16,459 bases of DNA from NCBI GenBank assembly GCA_934875675.1, contig CAKXIK010000022.1, forward strand, positions 6,262 to 22,720, given 5' to 3'. Positions 1 through 6,232 of this stretch are shown piece after piece; position 1 is the stretch's first letter, and each line of letters begins with the position of its first letter. The notes beneath the pieces are model-generated. The model ran no database searches. It was not told where the DNA came from and was given only the letters and a program-made list of their open reading frames with translations. The position numbers were made by a program, and so were the translations under genes. Source of the DNA: an uncultured bacterium. Lineage in GTDB: Bacteria; Bacillota; Clostridia; Oscillospirales; Acutalibacteraceae.

Positions 1-59
1 AAAAAGCTTGTACTTTTTTTCATAGATTTTTATCTGCCGTTTCCAAAGAAATTAGTGTT
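1..59 (-). repeat. Palindromic ~100-bp repeat, copy 3 (cut by window edge, inverted orientation)
   Basis: This stretch matches the reverse complement of the repeat copies at 2387-2489 and 15051-15151. It begins inside the element at AAAAAGCTTG, contains the block ATTTTTATCTGCCG (27-40) that is identical to the reverse complement of the 2387 copy, and ends in AAATTAGTGTT, a slightly diverged terminal inverted repeat. Its middle is shorter than in the other copies. It ends 48 bp before the fucU start codon. An open frame through 3-92 exists but is explained by this repeat and is not called as a gene. Confidence 0.72.
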
Positions 60-107
60 ACGGATATATTGGCAGCAGATGGCGGTTTTTAAGGAGTTGA
101 CGATCAA

Positions 108-548
108 ATGCTCAAAGGAATTCCGAAAATTCTTTCCCCGGAACTGCTCAAAGTACTTTGTGAAATGGGTCACAGCGATCGTATCGTGATTGCAGACGGA
201 AATTTTCCGGCAGAATCAATGGGTAAAAATGCGGTTGTGATTCGTTGTGACGGTCATGGCGTTCCCGAACTGCTTGATGCAATTCTGCAGGTTTTTCCGT
301 TGGACAGTTACGTTGCACAGCCGATTTCTCTGATGGAGGTTATGAAGGGGGATACGGTGGAAACGCCAATCTGGAGCACCTATGAAGCTATTGTGGAGGC
401 ACATGATGAGCGGGGTAAAAATGCAATCGGTCAGATTGAACGCTTTGCATTTTATGAAGAAGCGAAAAAAGCTTATGCGATTATCGCAACTGGAGAATCC
501 GCTCTTTACGCTAATATCATGCTGCAAAAAGGGGTCGTAACCGAATAA
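108..548 (+). CDS. fucU: L-fucose mutarotase (RbsD/FucU family)
   Basis: This is a 146-residue cytoplasmic protein that interconverts the alpha and beta anomers of L-fucose (or a related sugar), feeding the isomerase-kinase route. The N-terminus MLKGIPKILSPELLKVL followed by EMGHSD carries the conserved family histidine (His22). The C-terminal stretch RFAFYEEAKKAYAI...TGE...Y.NI.L.KGV closely resembles E. coli FucU, which is about 140 residues, so the gene looks complete. The ATG is preceded by AAGGAG at 90-95. No fucose isomerase, kinase or aldolase gene is visible, so the rest of the pathway must lie to the left of the window or elsewhere. A terminator follows directly. RbsD (ribose pyranase) is the alternative within the family, but the motifs favour FucU. 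Confidence 0.92.
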   Translation: MLKGIPKILSPELLKVLCEMGHSDRIVIADGNFPAESMGKNAVVIRCDGHGVPELLDAILQVFPLDSYVAQPISLMEVMKGDTVETPIWSTYEAIVEAHDERGKNAIGQIERFAFYEEAKKAYAIIATGESALYANIMLQKGVVTE

Positions 549-564
549 TTTCTCAAAAAATCGA

Positions 565-610
565 CCGGGCAGTTCTCTTTTAACAGGAGAATTGTCCGGC
601 CGGTTTTATT
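565..610 (+). terminator. Rho-independent terminator after fucU, probably bidirectional
   Basis: The arms CCGGGCAGTTCTC (565-577) and GAGAATTGTCCGG (587-599) form a 13-bp stem with two G-U pairs, followed by CCGGTTTTATT. On the minus strand the same stem is followed by TCGATTTTTT, so it could also stop transcripts arriving from the convergent AraC-type regulator gene. Confidence 0.82.
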
Positions 611-625
611 GTATACAATCAAGAA

Positions 626-655
626 TTGAAGCAGATCGGAAAAAGATGTTATAAT
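626..655 (+). promoter_or_regulatory. Housekeeping-type promoter pointing into the 3' end of the AraC-type gene (antisense)
   Basis: TTGAAG (626-631) and TATAAT (650-655) are separated by 18 bp. No ribosome-binding site and plausible ORF follow on the plus strand. A transcript starting near 662 would run antisense into the end of the regulator gene that finishes at 771. The match is good but a chance match in AT-rich intergenic DNA cannot be excluded. Confidence 0.4.
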
Positions 656-770
656 AGCTTCGAATCGGAAATGGTATTGTGCGGAGTAGTTTTGAAGTCT
701 TGCAGGAAGATCAGTGCCACGCTTTGCTTGGTGCGGCTTTGCCAGAGAAAGACTTTGTCGGTTAGCAGAA

Positions 771-2078
771 TTATGTCGAATGGATTTCCTCCGTTTGCGG
801 TGCTTTGGGCGGCAATCCTTTGGTTTCACGAAATTTCAACGGCGGCATTCCGGTTATTCGGCGAAATACCTTAGTGAAATAGCTTTGATCTTCAAAACCG
901 ACCAGTTGGGCAATGTCCGTCAAACGCAGATTTTGATGCAATAGGAGTTCTTTGCTTTTATCAATTCGAACGCGGTTAAGCCAGGCATTAAAGGACTGAC
1001 CGGTTTCCTGCTTGAAAACGCGGCTGAAATAAGCAGGGGAGAGGAATACCCGGCGCGCCATCTCCTCCATTGTGATCCGTTCGGCAAAATGAATGTGAAT
1101 GTACTGGACGGTTTTATGAATCAAATCAGCGTGTTTTGCGTCTGAAAAATTAAAAATGCTGTCCATAAATTGATTCAAAACGCCGCTGAGCCAATAGCAA
1201 AGTGCATTGCTATCCGTAATCTCTGCGATGGCGCGCAAGAAATCGCGGCTTAGCTGAAGCGTATTTTCCTGATCAGCGCCAACATCAATCGCCCGGCGGG
1301 AAATCAGCACCAGCAACTCGTAAATTCGTGCTTGGGCTTCCTCCAGACTTCCTCCCGCGGAAAAAAAGATGTGACCGAGCAATTCATTGAGCAAGCGCTG
1401 TGCCTCGGGACGTTCTCCCCGGGCAATCGCGTTCAGCAGGGCACGTTCTGTCTCAAACGGATAAAGTTTTGTTTGCCCCTCGTTTTTAAGCTGTGCTATA
1501 TAGGAATTAATTTGCCCCTGAATGGAGCCGGATTCCTGTGTTTCCAGCATGCGGTTGGCGGCAGAAACGTTGTTCATAAACCCTACAGCAAGGAAAAGGA
1601 GAGTGGAAAGCGAATTTACCTTTTCGGCAGGTGTTCTCGGAACGTTTTCCAGCTCCCGAAGGGTGCTGTCAAGAGGCGATCCGGTCAGGCGCAGGCATTC
1701 ATTCAGGTCACACGCAATGTAATCCTGTGGATCAACCATTAAAAACGGCCCCACGGTAATCCGCGCAGCGGAACCGTTTTCACCGGCAATGGGAGATACA
1801 AAACATGTCAAACCCATCCGACAAAAGTAAATATATTTTCCGCCGAAACGTTCTGCCTCACTCATTCCGTAAAGCTGCGATTGTTCGCAATCCTCATGAG
1901 CCAGACCGGCGGCTTTGCACATTTGGCAGGAAGCGCAGCTATACCCATTGCTGAACAAAAGCTTGCCGTCCGCCGAAGAGACGATGCAACCCAGTCCGGT
2001 TGTATTTGAAAAGGCATCTGCGCATTCCCGTGCAAGCTTTTCGTCAAACTGCTGAGCGGGATTTTTGTGCTCTGCCAT
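771..2078 (-). CDS. PocR-domain AraC-family transcriptional regulator
   Basis: This 435-residue protein has two parts. Residues about 8-175 resemble the PocR ligand-binding domain: a PAS-like fold with a cysteine cluster (Cys48, 51, 54, 64, 86, 92) in the segments YSCASCQMCK, HEDC and YFCRMGLTC. Residues about 332-418 are a double helix-turn-helix AraC DNA-binding domain (MEEMARRVFLSPAYFSRVFK, then LTDIAQLVGFEDQSYFTKVF). PocR domains are known from regulators of propanediol/cobalamin genes and are thought to sense small organic molecules. The gene is divergent from the corrinoid protein operon, so the simplest inference is that it activates that operon in response to a methylated or short-chain substrate. 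The ATG has a strong CAGGAGG ribosome-binding site (2087-2093) and its own promoter. The ligand is not predictable from sequence. Confidence 0.88.
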   Translation of the reverse strand: MAEHKNPAQQFDEKLARECADAFSNTTGLGCIVSSADGKLLFSNGYSCASCQMCKAAGLAHEDCEQSQLYGMSEAERFGGKYIYFCRMGLTCFVSPIAGENGSAARITVGPFLMVDPQDYIACDLNECLRLTGSPLDSTLRELENVPRTPAEKVNSLSTLLFLAVGFMNNVSAANRMLETQESGSIQGQINSYIAQLKNEGQTKLYPFETERALLNAIARGERPEAQRLLNELLGHIFFSAGGSLEEAQARIYELLVLISRRAIDVGADQENTLQLSRDFLRAIAEITDSNALCYWLSGVLNQFMDSIFNFSDAKHADLIHKTVQYIHIHFAERITMEEMARRVFLSPAYFSRVFKQETGQSFNAWLNRVRIDKSKELLLHQNLRLTDIAQLVGFEDQSYFTKVFRRITGMPPLKFRETKGLPPKAPQTEEIHST

Positions 2079-2120
2079 CGAATTTTCCTCCTGAAAGATG
2101 AGTTTTCTGCATTTTGGATG

Positions 2121-2141
2121 ATTCTCTACTCAAATGAGAAT
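2121..2141. promoter_or_regulatory. Candidate operator: inverted repeat ATTCTC-N9-GAGAAT
   Basis: The arms ATTCTC (2121-2126) and GAGAAT (2136-2141) form an inverted repeat that overlaps the -10 box (2137-2142) and the predicted start of the regulator transcript. The position suits autorepression. The binding protein is unknown, and AraC-type proteins more often bind direct repeats. Confidence 0.35.
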
Positions 2142-2165
2142 ATTCCAAAACGCCTGCCTTGTCAA
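2137..2165 (-). promoter_or_regulatory. Sigma-A-type promoter of the PocR/AraC regulator gene
   Basis: Read on the minus strand, TTGACA (2160-2165) and TATTCT (2137-2142) are separated by exactly 17 bp. This gives a leader of about 50 nt before the ATG at 2078. The -35 is a perfect consensus hexamer. Confidence 0.7.
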
Positions 2166-2386
2166 GAATTAGACTTAAAAAAAGAATCCTATCGCAAGAA
2201 AAGCAAAAAAGTACAAAACTTTACGCAAAAATACAAGGAAAATCAGAGGAATTAGGATATATTAAAAGCGAACAGTATAACTATCTTTGAATCGGGTCAG
2301 CTTTTCAGCGACAGAAATGGATTTCGAGATGGTTGTTTTGTAATGTTTGCAAAATTGGTATTATTAATGGATTCAGCAAGTCTTGT
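2166..2386. other. Intergenic region upstream of the corrinoid operon
   Basis: This AT-rich divergent region contains no credible gene. The corrinoid operon must be transcribed from here or from inside the following repeat. TATATT near 2263 and TATTAT near 2360 could be -10 boxes, but neither has a convincing -35 at the right distance, which would suit an activator-dependent promoter. No clear regulator binding repeats were recognised. Confidence 0.4.
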
Positions 2387-2489
2387 ATACTGATTTCTCT
2401 TCAATCGGCAGATAAAAATTTTCGGAAAAATTGCATAAATGCAAGCTTTTTCCTTTATTTTTATGCCGCTCTTAATTCGAAATTAGTAT
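2387..2489 (+). repeat. Palindromic ~100-bp repeat, copy 1
   Basis: This 103-bp element is bounded by imperfect terminal inverted repeats ATACTGATTTC and GAAATTAGTAT. The two halves pair as a long hairpin: CGGCA-GA-TAAAAAT on the left pairs with ATTTTTATGCCG on the right, leaving a two-base GA bulge, and GGAAAAA pairs with TTTTTCC nearer the loop. It is clearly homologous to 15051-15151 and to 1-59. It ends 32 bp before the corrinoid protein start codon. No transposase is present, so it resembles a MITE or a palindromic unit rather than an autonomous insertion sequence. Confidence 0.85.
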
Positions 2490-2521
2490 CAAACGGAATG
2501 ATGAGAAAGGATGAAATCATA

Positions 2522-3160
2522 ATGGCGATTCTGGAGGAAATTTCTGAAAATTTGCAAAAGGGCAAGGCAAAGGTTGTTAAGGAATTGGTTCAGCAAGCAA
2601 TTGATGAGAAAATCCCCGTGAAAGATATTTTGGAGCAAGGGTTGCTCAGCGGAATGGGCATAATTGGTGAAAAATTCAAGAATAACGAAGTTTTTGTTCC
2701 GGAGGTTCTGATTGCCGCGCGTGCCATGAATATGGGGGCTTCGTTGTTAAAACCGCTTCTCGCGGAGTCCGGTGTTACCGCTGCGGGCAAGGTGTGTATC
2801 GGTACCGTTAAGGGCGACCTGCACGATATTGGTAAAAATCTGGTCAAGATGATGATGGAGGGTAAAGGCTTGGAGGTCATCGATCTTGGAACCGATGTTG
2901 CACCCGAAAAATTTGTGGAGACTGCAATTAATGAAAATTGTCAGATTATCGCCTGCTCTGCACTGCTGACGACCACCATGAATGTAATGGAAGAAGTGGT
3001 TGCCAAGGTCAATGAGGCGGGAATTCACAATCAGGTTAAGGTTATGGTCGGCGGTGCACCGGTTACCCAGGCATTCTGCAGCCAGATCGGTGCAGATGCC
3101 TATACCGCTGACGCAGCATCTGCAGCAGATATGGCAGTTCAGCTTTGTCAGGCAGGTTAA
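2522..3160 (+). CDS. Corrinoid (B12-binding) methyl-carrier protein, MtaC/MttC-like
   Basis: This 212-residue protein is the cobamide-bearing subunit of a three-component methyltransferase system. It accepts a methyl group on cobalt from a substrate-specific methyltransferase and passes it to a second one. Residues 1-85 form the methionine-synthase-like helical cap (EISENLQKGKAKVV...LSGMGIIGEKF). Residues about 88-212 are the Rossmann-like B12-binding domain with the diagnostic DLHDIG motif (Asp99, His101 as lower cobalt ligand, Gly104), the SAL segment (Ser146-Leu148) and GG (177-178). The frame stays open upstream to about 2333 through the repeat, but the family N-terminus starts at the ATG at 2522, with AGAAAGG at 2504-2510. 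In-frame ATGs at 2498 and 2501 are less likely alternatives. The methyl donor cannot be told from this subunit. No methyltransferase gene is adjacent. Confidence 0.93.
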   Translation: MAILEEISENLQKGKAKVVKELVQQAIDEKIPVKDILEQGLLSGMGIIGEKFKNNEVFVPEVLIAARAMNMGASLLKPLLAESGVTAAGKVCIGTVKGDLHDIGKNLVKMMMEGKGLEVIDLGTDVAPEKFVETAINENCQIIACSALLTTTMNVMEEVVAKVNEAGIHNQVKVMVGGAPVTQAFCSQIGADAYTADAASAADMAVQLCQAG

Positions 3161-3178
3161 TTATTTTCAGAAAAAATC

Positions 3179-3217
3179 CGGGCAGACACTGTGATGATTG
3201 GGTCTGTCCGCTTTTTT
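3179..3217 (+). terminator. Rho-independent terminator or attenuator between the corrinoid gene and the reactivation genes
   Basis: CGGGCAGAC (3179-3187) pairs with GTCTGTCCG (3202-3210) with one G-U pair, followed by CTTTTTTG. The next ribosome-binding site begins only a few bases later (3221) and there is no room for a promoter in between. The downstream genes are therefore probably read by partial read-through, at a lower level than the corrinoid protein. Confidence 0.75.
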
Positions 3218-3234
3218 GCAAAGGAAGGGTTACA

Positions 3235-3810
3235 ATGAAGGCGCAAGAGCTTGCGGAAAGAATCCGAGCTATGGGTGCGCATCGTGCAGAATCAATCAAA
3301 GTGGAAAATATTCCGTTTGACCGCAGTTTTCGCAGCATGTGTGAACGGAATGCATGCGGAAATTACGGAAAAAGCTGGATGTGTCCGCCGGATGTGGGCG
3401 ATATTGATATGCTGATCAGCCGTGCTAAAGGGTATGATACGGCAGTGGTTTATCAAACTGTGGGTTTGCTGGAGGATTCGTATGACTTTGAAGGAATGAT
3501 GGAAGCCGGTCAAAGAATGAACGAGTTGACCCAAAAAATCCGGAATACATTTTGTGATGAACTTCCCGATGCTCTTTTTTTGGGTGCCGGAGGTTGCCGT
3601 GTTTGTCCTGTTTGTGCCAAAAGAACAAACGAACCGTGCCGCTTTCCTCAAAAAGCATTGGCAAGCCTGGAAACTTACGGAGTCCATGTTTCCCGCCTTG
3701 CAGAGCTTTGCGGAATGAACTACATCAACGGACAGAATACCGTTACTTATTTTGGCGCGATTTTGCTGCATGATGAAAAGAAGAAGGGAGACCCCGACGC
3801 ATGTCAGTAA
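3235..3810 (+). CDS. DUF2284 cysteine-rich metal-binding protein
   Basis: This 191-residue soluble protein belongs to the DUF2284 predicted metal-binding family. Two cysteine groups are visible: Cys36, Cys41 and Cys50 in the C....C...YGKSWMCPP pattern, and Cys121, 124, 127 and 135 in GCRVCPVCAKR...PCRFP, a spacing like a [4Fe-4S] ferredoxin site. No catalytic function is established for the family. The ATG at 3235 follows AAGGAAGGG at 3221-3229. An in-frame extension back to 3145 would cross the terminator and is rejected. The gene overlaps the RACo-type gene by 10 bp, so the two are likely translationally coupled. This context suggests a redox or maturation role in corrinoid reactivation, which is an inference. 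Confidence 0.85.
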   Translation: MKAQELAERIRAMGAHRAESIKVENIPFDRSFRSMCERNACGNYGKSWMCPPDVGDIDMLISRAKGYDTAVVYQTVGLLEDSYDFEGMMEAGQRMNELTQKIRNTFCDELPDALFLGAGGCRVCPVCAKRTNEPCRFPQKALASLETYGVHVSRLAELCGMNYINGQNTVTYFGAILLHDEKKKGDPDACQ

Positions 3811-5369
3811 TCACGTTGACAACAGAAAAAGGTACTTTCCGCAAAGAGAGTGAGACACCGGTTTCTGCGCAGGAGTTTTTGCAGGAATGCGGATGCTTGT
3901 TGACGATGCCTTGCGGGGGCGGGGGAAGGTGCGGAAAATGCCGTGTGATTGCAAAGGGCGGGATTTCCCCGGTTTCTGAAGAAGAAAAACAATTGCTCAA
4001 ACCGGGGGAGCTGCAAAAAGGTATCAGACTTCTTTGCCGTCTGCAGTTGATCTCGGATGCAGAACTGACTCTCTGCACGGCAGAAACATCAGCGCAGATC
4101 CGTGTTAACGGTATTCTGCCTGATATTGAAAAAAATCCTCTGTTTGAAGCTTTTGGCGCGGCTGTGGATATTGGCACAACTACGCTTGCAGTGCAAATTT
4201 GTGGAGAACAAGGTATTCTTGGGTCGGCATCGGCTCCGAATCCACAACGAAGTTTTGGCGCGGATGTGATTTCAAGGATCGGGCAATCACTTGCAGGGCA
4301 CGGCGAAGCATTAGCACAGTCTGTTCGTGGAGCGATTGCCGATTTGCTGCAAACTGCTGCCAAAGATGCCAAAATTCAACCGGAGCAGTTGGATGCTTTT
4401 GTATTGACGGGTAATACCACAATGCTATATCTGTTGACAGGAAAAAATCCAAAAAGTCTTTCCAGTTCGCCGTTTGAAGCAGATGAATTGTTCGGATATT
4501 TTTTTGCGGCGAAGGAACTGGGACTGCCCTGTAAAGAGGGGGCAAAAGCTTACCTGCCACGGTGTGCATCCGCGTTTGTGGGTGCAGATATTACAACCGC
4601 ACTGCTTGCCGGGCAAACATGCCGCGGTGAAGAGACCGTTCTGTTTGCGGATATCGGGACGAACGGTGAGATTGCTCTTTGGAATGACAAAACATTAACC
4701 TGTTGCTCCACTGCAGCAGGTCCGGCTTTTGAGGGTGTAGGATTAAGCTGCGGAATGCAGGGGGCAGCCGGGGCCATTGATCATGTTTCGGAAGATTCAG
4801 GACAAATGCACCGTTCGGTTATCGGCGGCGGTGATGCAATTGGAATCTGCGGGAGTGGCGTTGTGGATGCGCTGGCAATTATGCTTGCGTCCAACGACAT
4901 GGAAGAAAGCGGCGTACTAAATGAAGAAAGCACACGCTACGAGGAGCAGAATGAACCTTCCATTGCATTAACCAATACGGTCTATATTACACAAAAAGAT
5001 ATTCGCATGGTGCAGCTGGCGAAAAGTGCAGTTTGTGCCGGCATCAATACTTTGCTGCGTGTTTCAGGCGTTCCTCAAACAGAAGTAAATCGCCTGCAGA
5101 TTGCCGGAGGGTTCGGAAGTTATCTGGATCTCAAATCCGCAGCCCGAATCGGGCTTTTTCCGTTCGCACTGCAAAATAAGGCAGAGGTACTTGGAAATGC
5201 GGCACTCAGCGGTGCGGTTATGTTACTGATGAATCGCAGTTTGATTACCCAGTCAGAACAGCTTGCGAAAACTGCGAAAACGATTGAGCTTAGTACGAAT
5301 CCTATTTTTATGGAGGAATACACAGAAAATATGTTTTTTCCGCCGACCGATACTCTGGATATGGCATGA
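3801..5369 (+). CDS. RACo-type ATP-dependent reductive activator of corrinoid proteins (2Fe-2S + ASKHA domains)
   Basis: This 522-residue protein reduces inactive Co(II) corrinoid back to Co(I), driven by ATP. The N-terminal domain is a plant-type [2Fe-2S] ferredoxin with C-x5-C-x2-C at Cys38, Cys44 and Cys47 and the distal Cys79 (RLLCRL). A linker follows. From about residue 118 to the C-terminus is the ASKHA/DUF4445 region, with nucleotide-binding segments DIGTTTLAV, GNTTMLYLL, FADIGTNGE, GICGSG and AGGFGSYLD. Length and domain order fit full-length RACo-family proteins. It overlaps the DUF2284 gene by 10 bp and lies downstream of the corrinoid protein, its likely substrate. Related ASKHA activators also serve other corrinoid enzymes, but this context supports the methyl-carrier protein as partner. 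Confidence 0.92.
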   Translation: MSVITLTTEKGTFRKESETPVSAQEFLQECGCLLTMPCGGGGRCGKCRVIAKGGISPVSEEEKQLLKPGELQKGIRLLCRLQLISDAELTLCTAETSAQIRVNGILPDIEKNPLFEAFGAAVDIGTTTLAVQICGEQGILGSASAPNPQRSFGADVISRIGQSLAGHGEALAQSVRGAIADLLQTAAKDAKIQPEQLDAFVLTGNTTMLYLLTGKNPKSLSSSPFEADELFGYFFAAKELGLPCKEGAKAYLPRCASAFVGADITTALLAGQTCRGEETVLFADIGTNGEIALWNDKTLTCCSTAAGPAFEGVGLSCGMQGAAGAIDHVSEDSGQMHRSVIGGGDAIGICGSGVVDALAIMLASNDMEESGVLNEESTRYEEQNEPSIALTNTVYITQKDIRMVQLAKSAVCAGINTLLRVSGVPQTEVNRLQIAGGFGSYLDLKSAARIGLFPFALQNKAEVLGNAALSGAVMLLMNRSLITQSEQLAKTAKTIELSTNPIFMEEYTENMFFPPTDTLDMA

Positions 5370-5420
5370 TACAAAAGTCAGGGCTCAATGTAATAATCAA
5401 TAAAACCGGATTAAAACAGG

Positions 5421-5465
5421 AACCGGCGAGATTGCATGGTAAGCAAAGCTCGCCGGTTCGTTTAT
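5421..5465 (+). terminator. Terminator of the corrinoid operon
   Basis: AACCGGCGAG (5421-5430) pairs with CTCGCCGGTT (5449-5458). An inner TTGC/GCAA extension (5432-5435 with 5443-5446) lengthens the hairpin. The following CGTTTATATTG is only a weak T tract, but the location directly after the reactivase gene fits. Confidence 0.7.
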
Positions 5466-5532
5466 ATTGCTGATGAAAATTAAAATTTTTTCCTTGGTAT
5501 GGATCATATGATCGCGGAAAAATGATGGCCAT

Positions 5533-5580
5533 AAAATAAAAACCGGAAGTTGTTTTGCATTTACAAAACAACTTCCGGTT
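5533..5580 (-). terminator. Terminator of the cold-shock gene
   Basis: AACCGGAAGTTGTTTTG (5541-5557) is perfectly repeated in inverted form at 5564-5580 with a 6-nt loop. On the minus strand the stem is followed by TTTTTATTTTA, a standard rho-independent terminator 31 bp past the cold-shock stop codon. Confidence 0.9.
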
Positions 5581-5611
5581 GCTGAATCTTGTTAAGCCTT
5601 TGTAAATAAAA

Positions 5612-5821
5612 TTACAGCGGGCGCACGTTAACAGCTCTCAGCTTTGCGCTGTTCTTGGGATCCGGCTCAGTCTCAAAAGAAACCTTCTGGCCTTCGGCAA
5701 GCGTCTTGAAACCATCGGTCTGGATTGCAGAGAAATGCACGAATACATCCTCGCCGCCTTCGTCGTTGGAGATGAAGCCGTAGCCTTTGCTCTCGTTAAA
5801 CCATTTTACTGTACCGTTCAT
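5612..5821 (-). CDS. csp: Cold-shock domain protein (CspA family)
   Basis: This 69-residue single-domain protein binds single-stranded RNA or DNA and acts as an RNA chaperone. It shows both nucleic-acid-binding motifs: RNP1-like KGYGFI (residues 12-17) and RNP2-like VFVHF (26-30), after the typical start MNGTVKWFNE. Length is normal for the family. The ATG at 5819-5821 is preceded by GGAGG (5831-5835) at ideal spacing. A longer open frame to 5887 would put non-family residues in front and is rejected. It is monocistronic, with its own promoter, a leader of about 120 nt and a terminator. Confidence 0.96.
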   Translation of the reverse strand: MNGTVKWFNESKGYGFISNDEGGEDVFVHFSAIQTDGFKTLAEGQKVSFETEPDPKNSAKLRAVNVRPL

Positions 5822-5863
5822 GTTCAGGTACCTCCAAAAAAAATAAATTGACACCCTGACTGC

Positions 5864-5922
5864 AATAAAAATCTCACATTGCTGCAAATCATAGACAGAA
5901 CTATGACCTACAAAAATGTGAG
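5864..5922 (-). promoter_or_regulatory. Structured leader of the cold-shock mRNA, attenuator-like
   Basis: In the transcribed leader, CTCACATT (from 5922 down to 5915) pairs with AATGTGAG (5880-5873). Inside it a second stem, TCATAG/CTATGA (5906-5901 with 5894-5889), has a 6-nt loop. On the RNA the outer stem is followed by AUUUUUAUU, so it resembles an intrinsic terminator placed before the ribosome-binding site. Cold-shock genes commonly have long structured leaders that change fold with temperature. Whether this one does is not shown by sequence alone. Confidence 0.5.
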
Positions 5923-5950
5923 TTCAAACTGTCGATTTGGATGTATCCGT

Positions 5951-5979
5951 ATTATAACACAAAACAAAGGAAATGTAAA
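5951..5979 (-). promoter_or_regulatory. Promoter of the cold-shock gene
   Basis: Read on the minus strand, TTTACA (5974-5979) and TATAAT (5951-5956) are separated by 17 bp. Transcription would start near 5944, giving a leader of about 120 nt. Confidence 0.8.
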
Positions 5980-6114
5980 GCCCTAATCCGTAAGAAGGAA
6001 AATTTACAAATATATCCTGATTTCAAAAGGAAAGTTCATTGTAAAGACAATCTGTTATGTCATTGGATAAAATGGAAAAAAGCGCTAAAAAGGCGTTAAG
6101 AAAGTAATTTTTTG
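5980..6114. other. Intergenic DNA with no recognised feature
   Basis: This AT-rich stretch lies between the divergent cold-shock and glycoside hydrolase promoters. No ORF, terminator or convincing repeat was seen. Confidence 0.5.
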
Positions 6115-6143
6115 TTGCATAACAAAATAATTTGCGTTATGAT
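6115..6143 (+). promoter_or_regulatory. Promoter of the glycoside hydrolase gene with embedded inverted repeat
   Basis: TTGCAT (6115-6120) and TATGAT (6138-6143) are 17 bp apart. The inverted repeat CATAAC (6118-6123) and GTTATG (6136-6141) overlaps both boxes, as expected for a repressor operator. The binding protein is unknown; the nearby MarR-family protein or an unlinked sugar regulator are candidates. Confidence 0.55.
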
Positions 6144-6232
6144 TATGTTTGTTAGAATCACTATTATTCATATATATATCAAATTTTGTGAAAAAATCTC
6201 ATTTTACGTCTGCGAAAGGTGTTGCTGATGGA

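Noticed and set aside
3..92. Open frame at the left edge that could be the C-terminus of an upstream gene
   Set aside because: Nearly two thirds of it is the palindromic repeat copy 3, another frame is equally open, and the residues match no family recognised.
612..660. Possible fourth repeat copy (GTATAC...GCAGATCGGAAAAA)
   Set aside because: Only short matches to the left arm and no right arm or terminal inverted repeat; likely chance.
2429..2463. Repeat hairpin considered as a riboswitch or B12 element upstream of the corrinoid gene
   Set aside because: The same element precedes fucU and nrdG and lacks B12-box sequence, so ligand-specific control of the corrinoid gene is unlikely.
2333..2521. 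N-terminal extension of the corrinoid protein
   Set aside because: The extra residues are translated mainly from the repeat and intergenic DNA; the family N-terminus begins at 2522 with a ribosome-binding site before it.
5502..5513. Perfect 12-bp palindrome GATCATATGATC between two terminators
   Set aside because: Not near a promoter or start codon and not repeated elsewhere in the window; no function can be argued.
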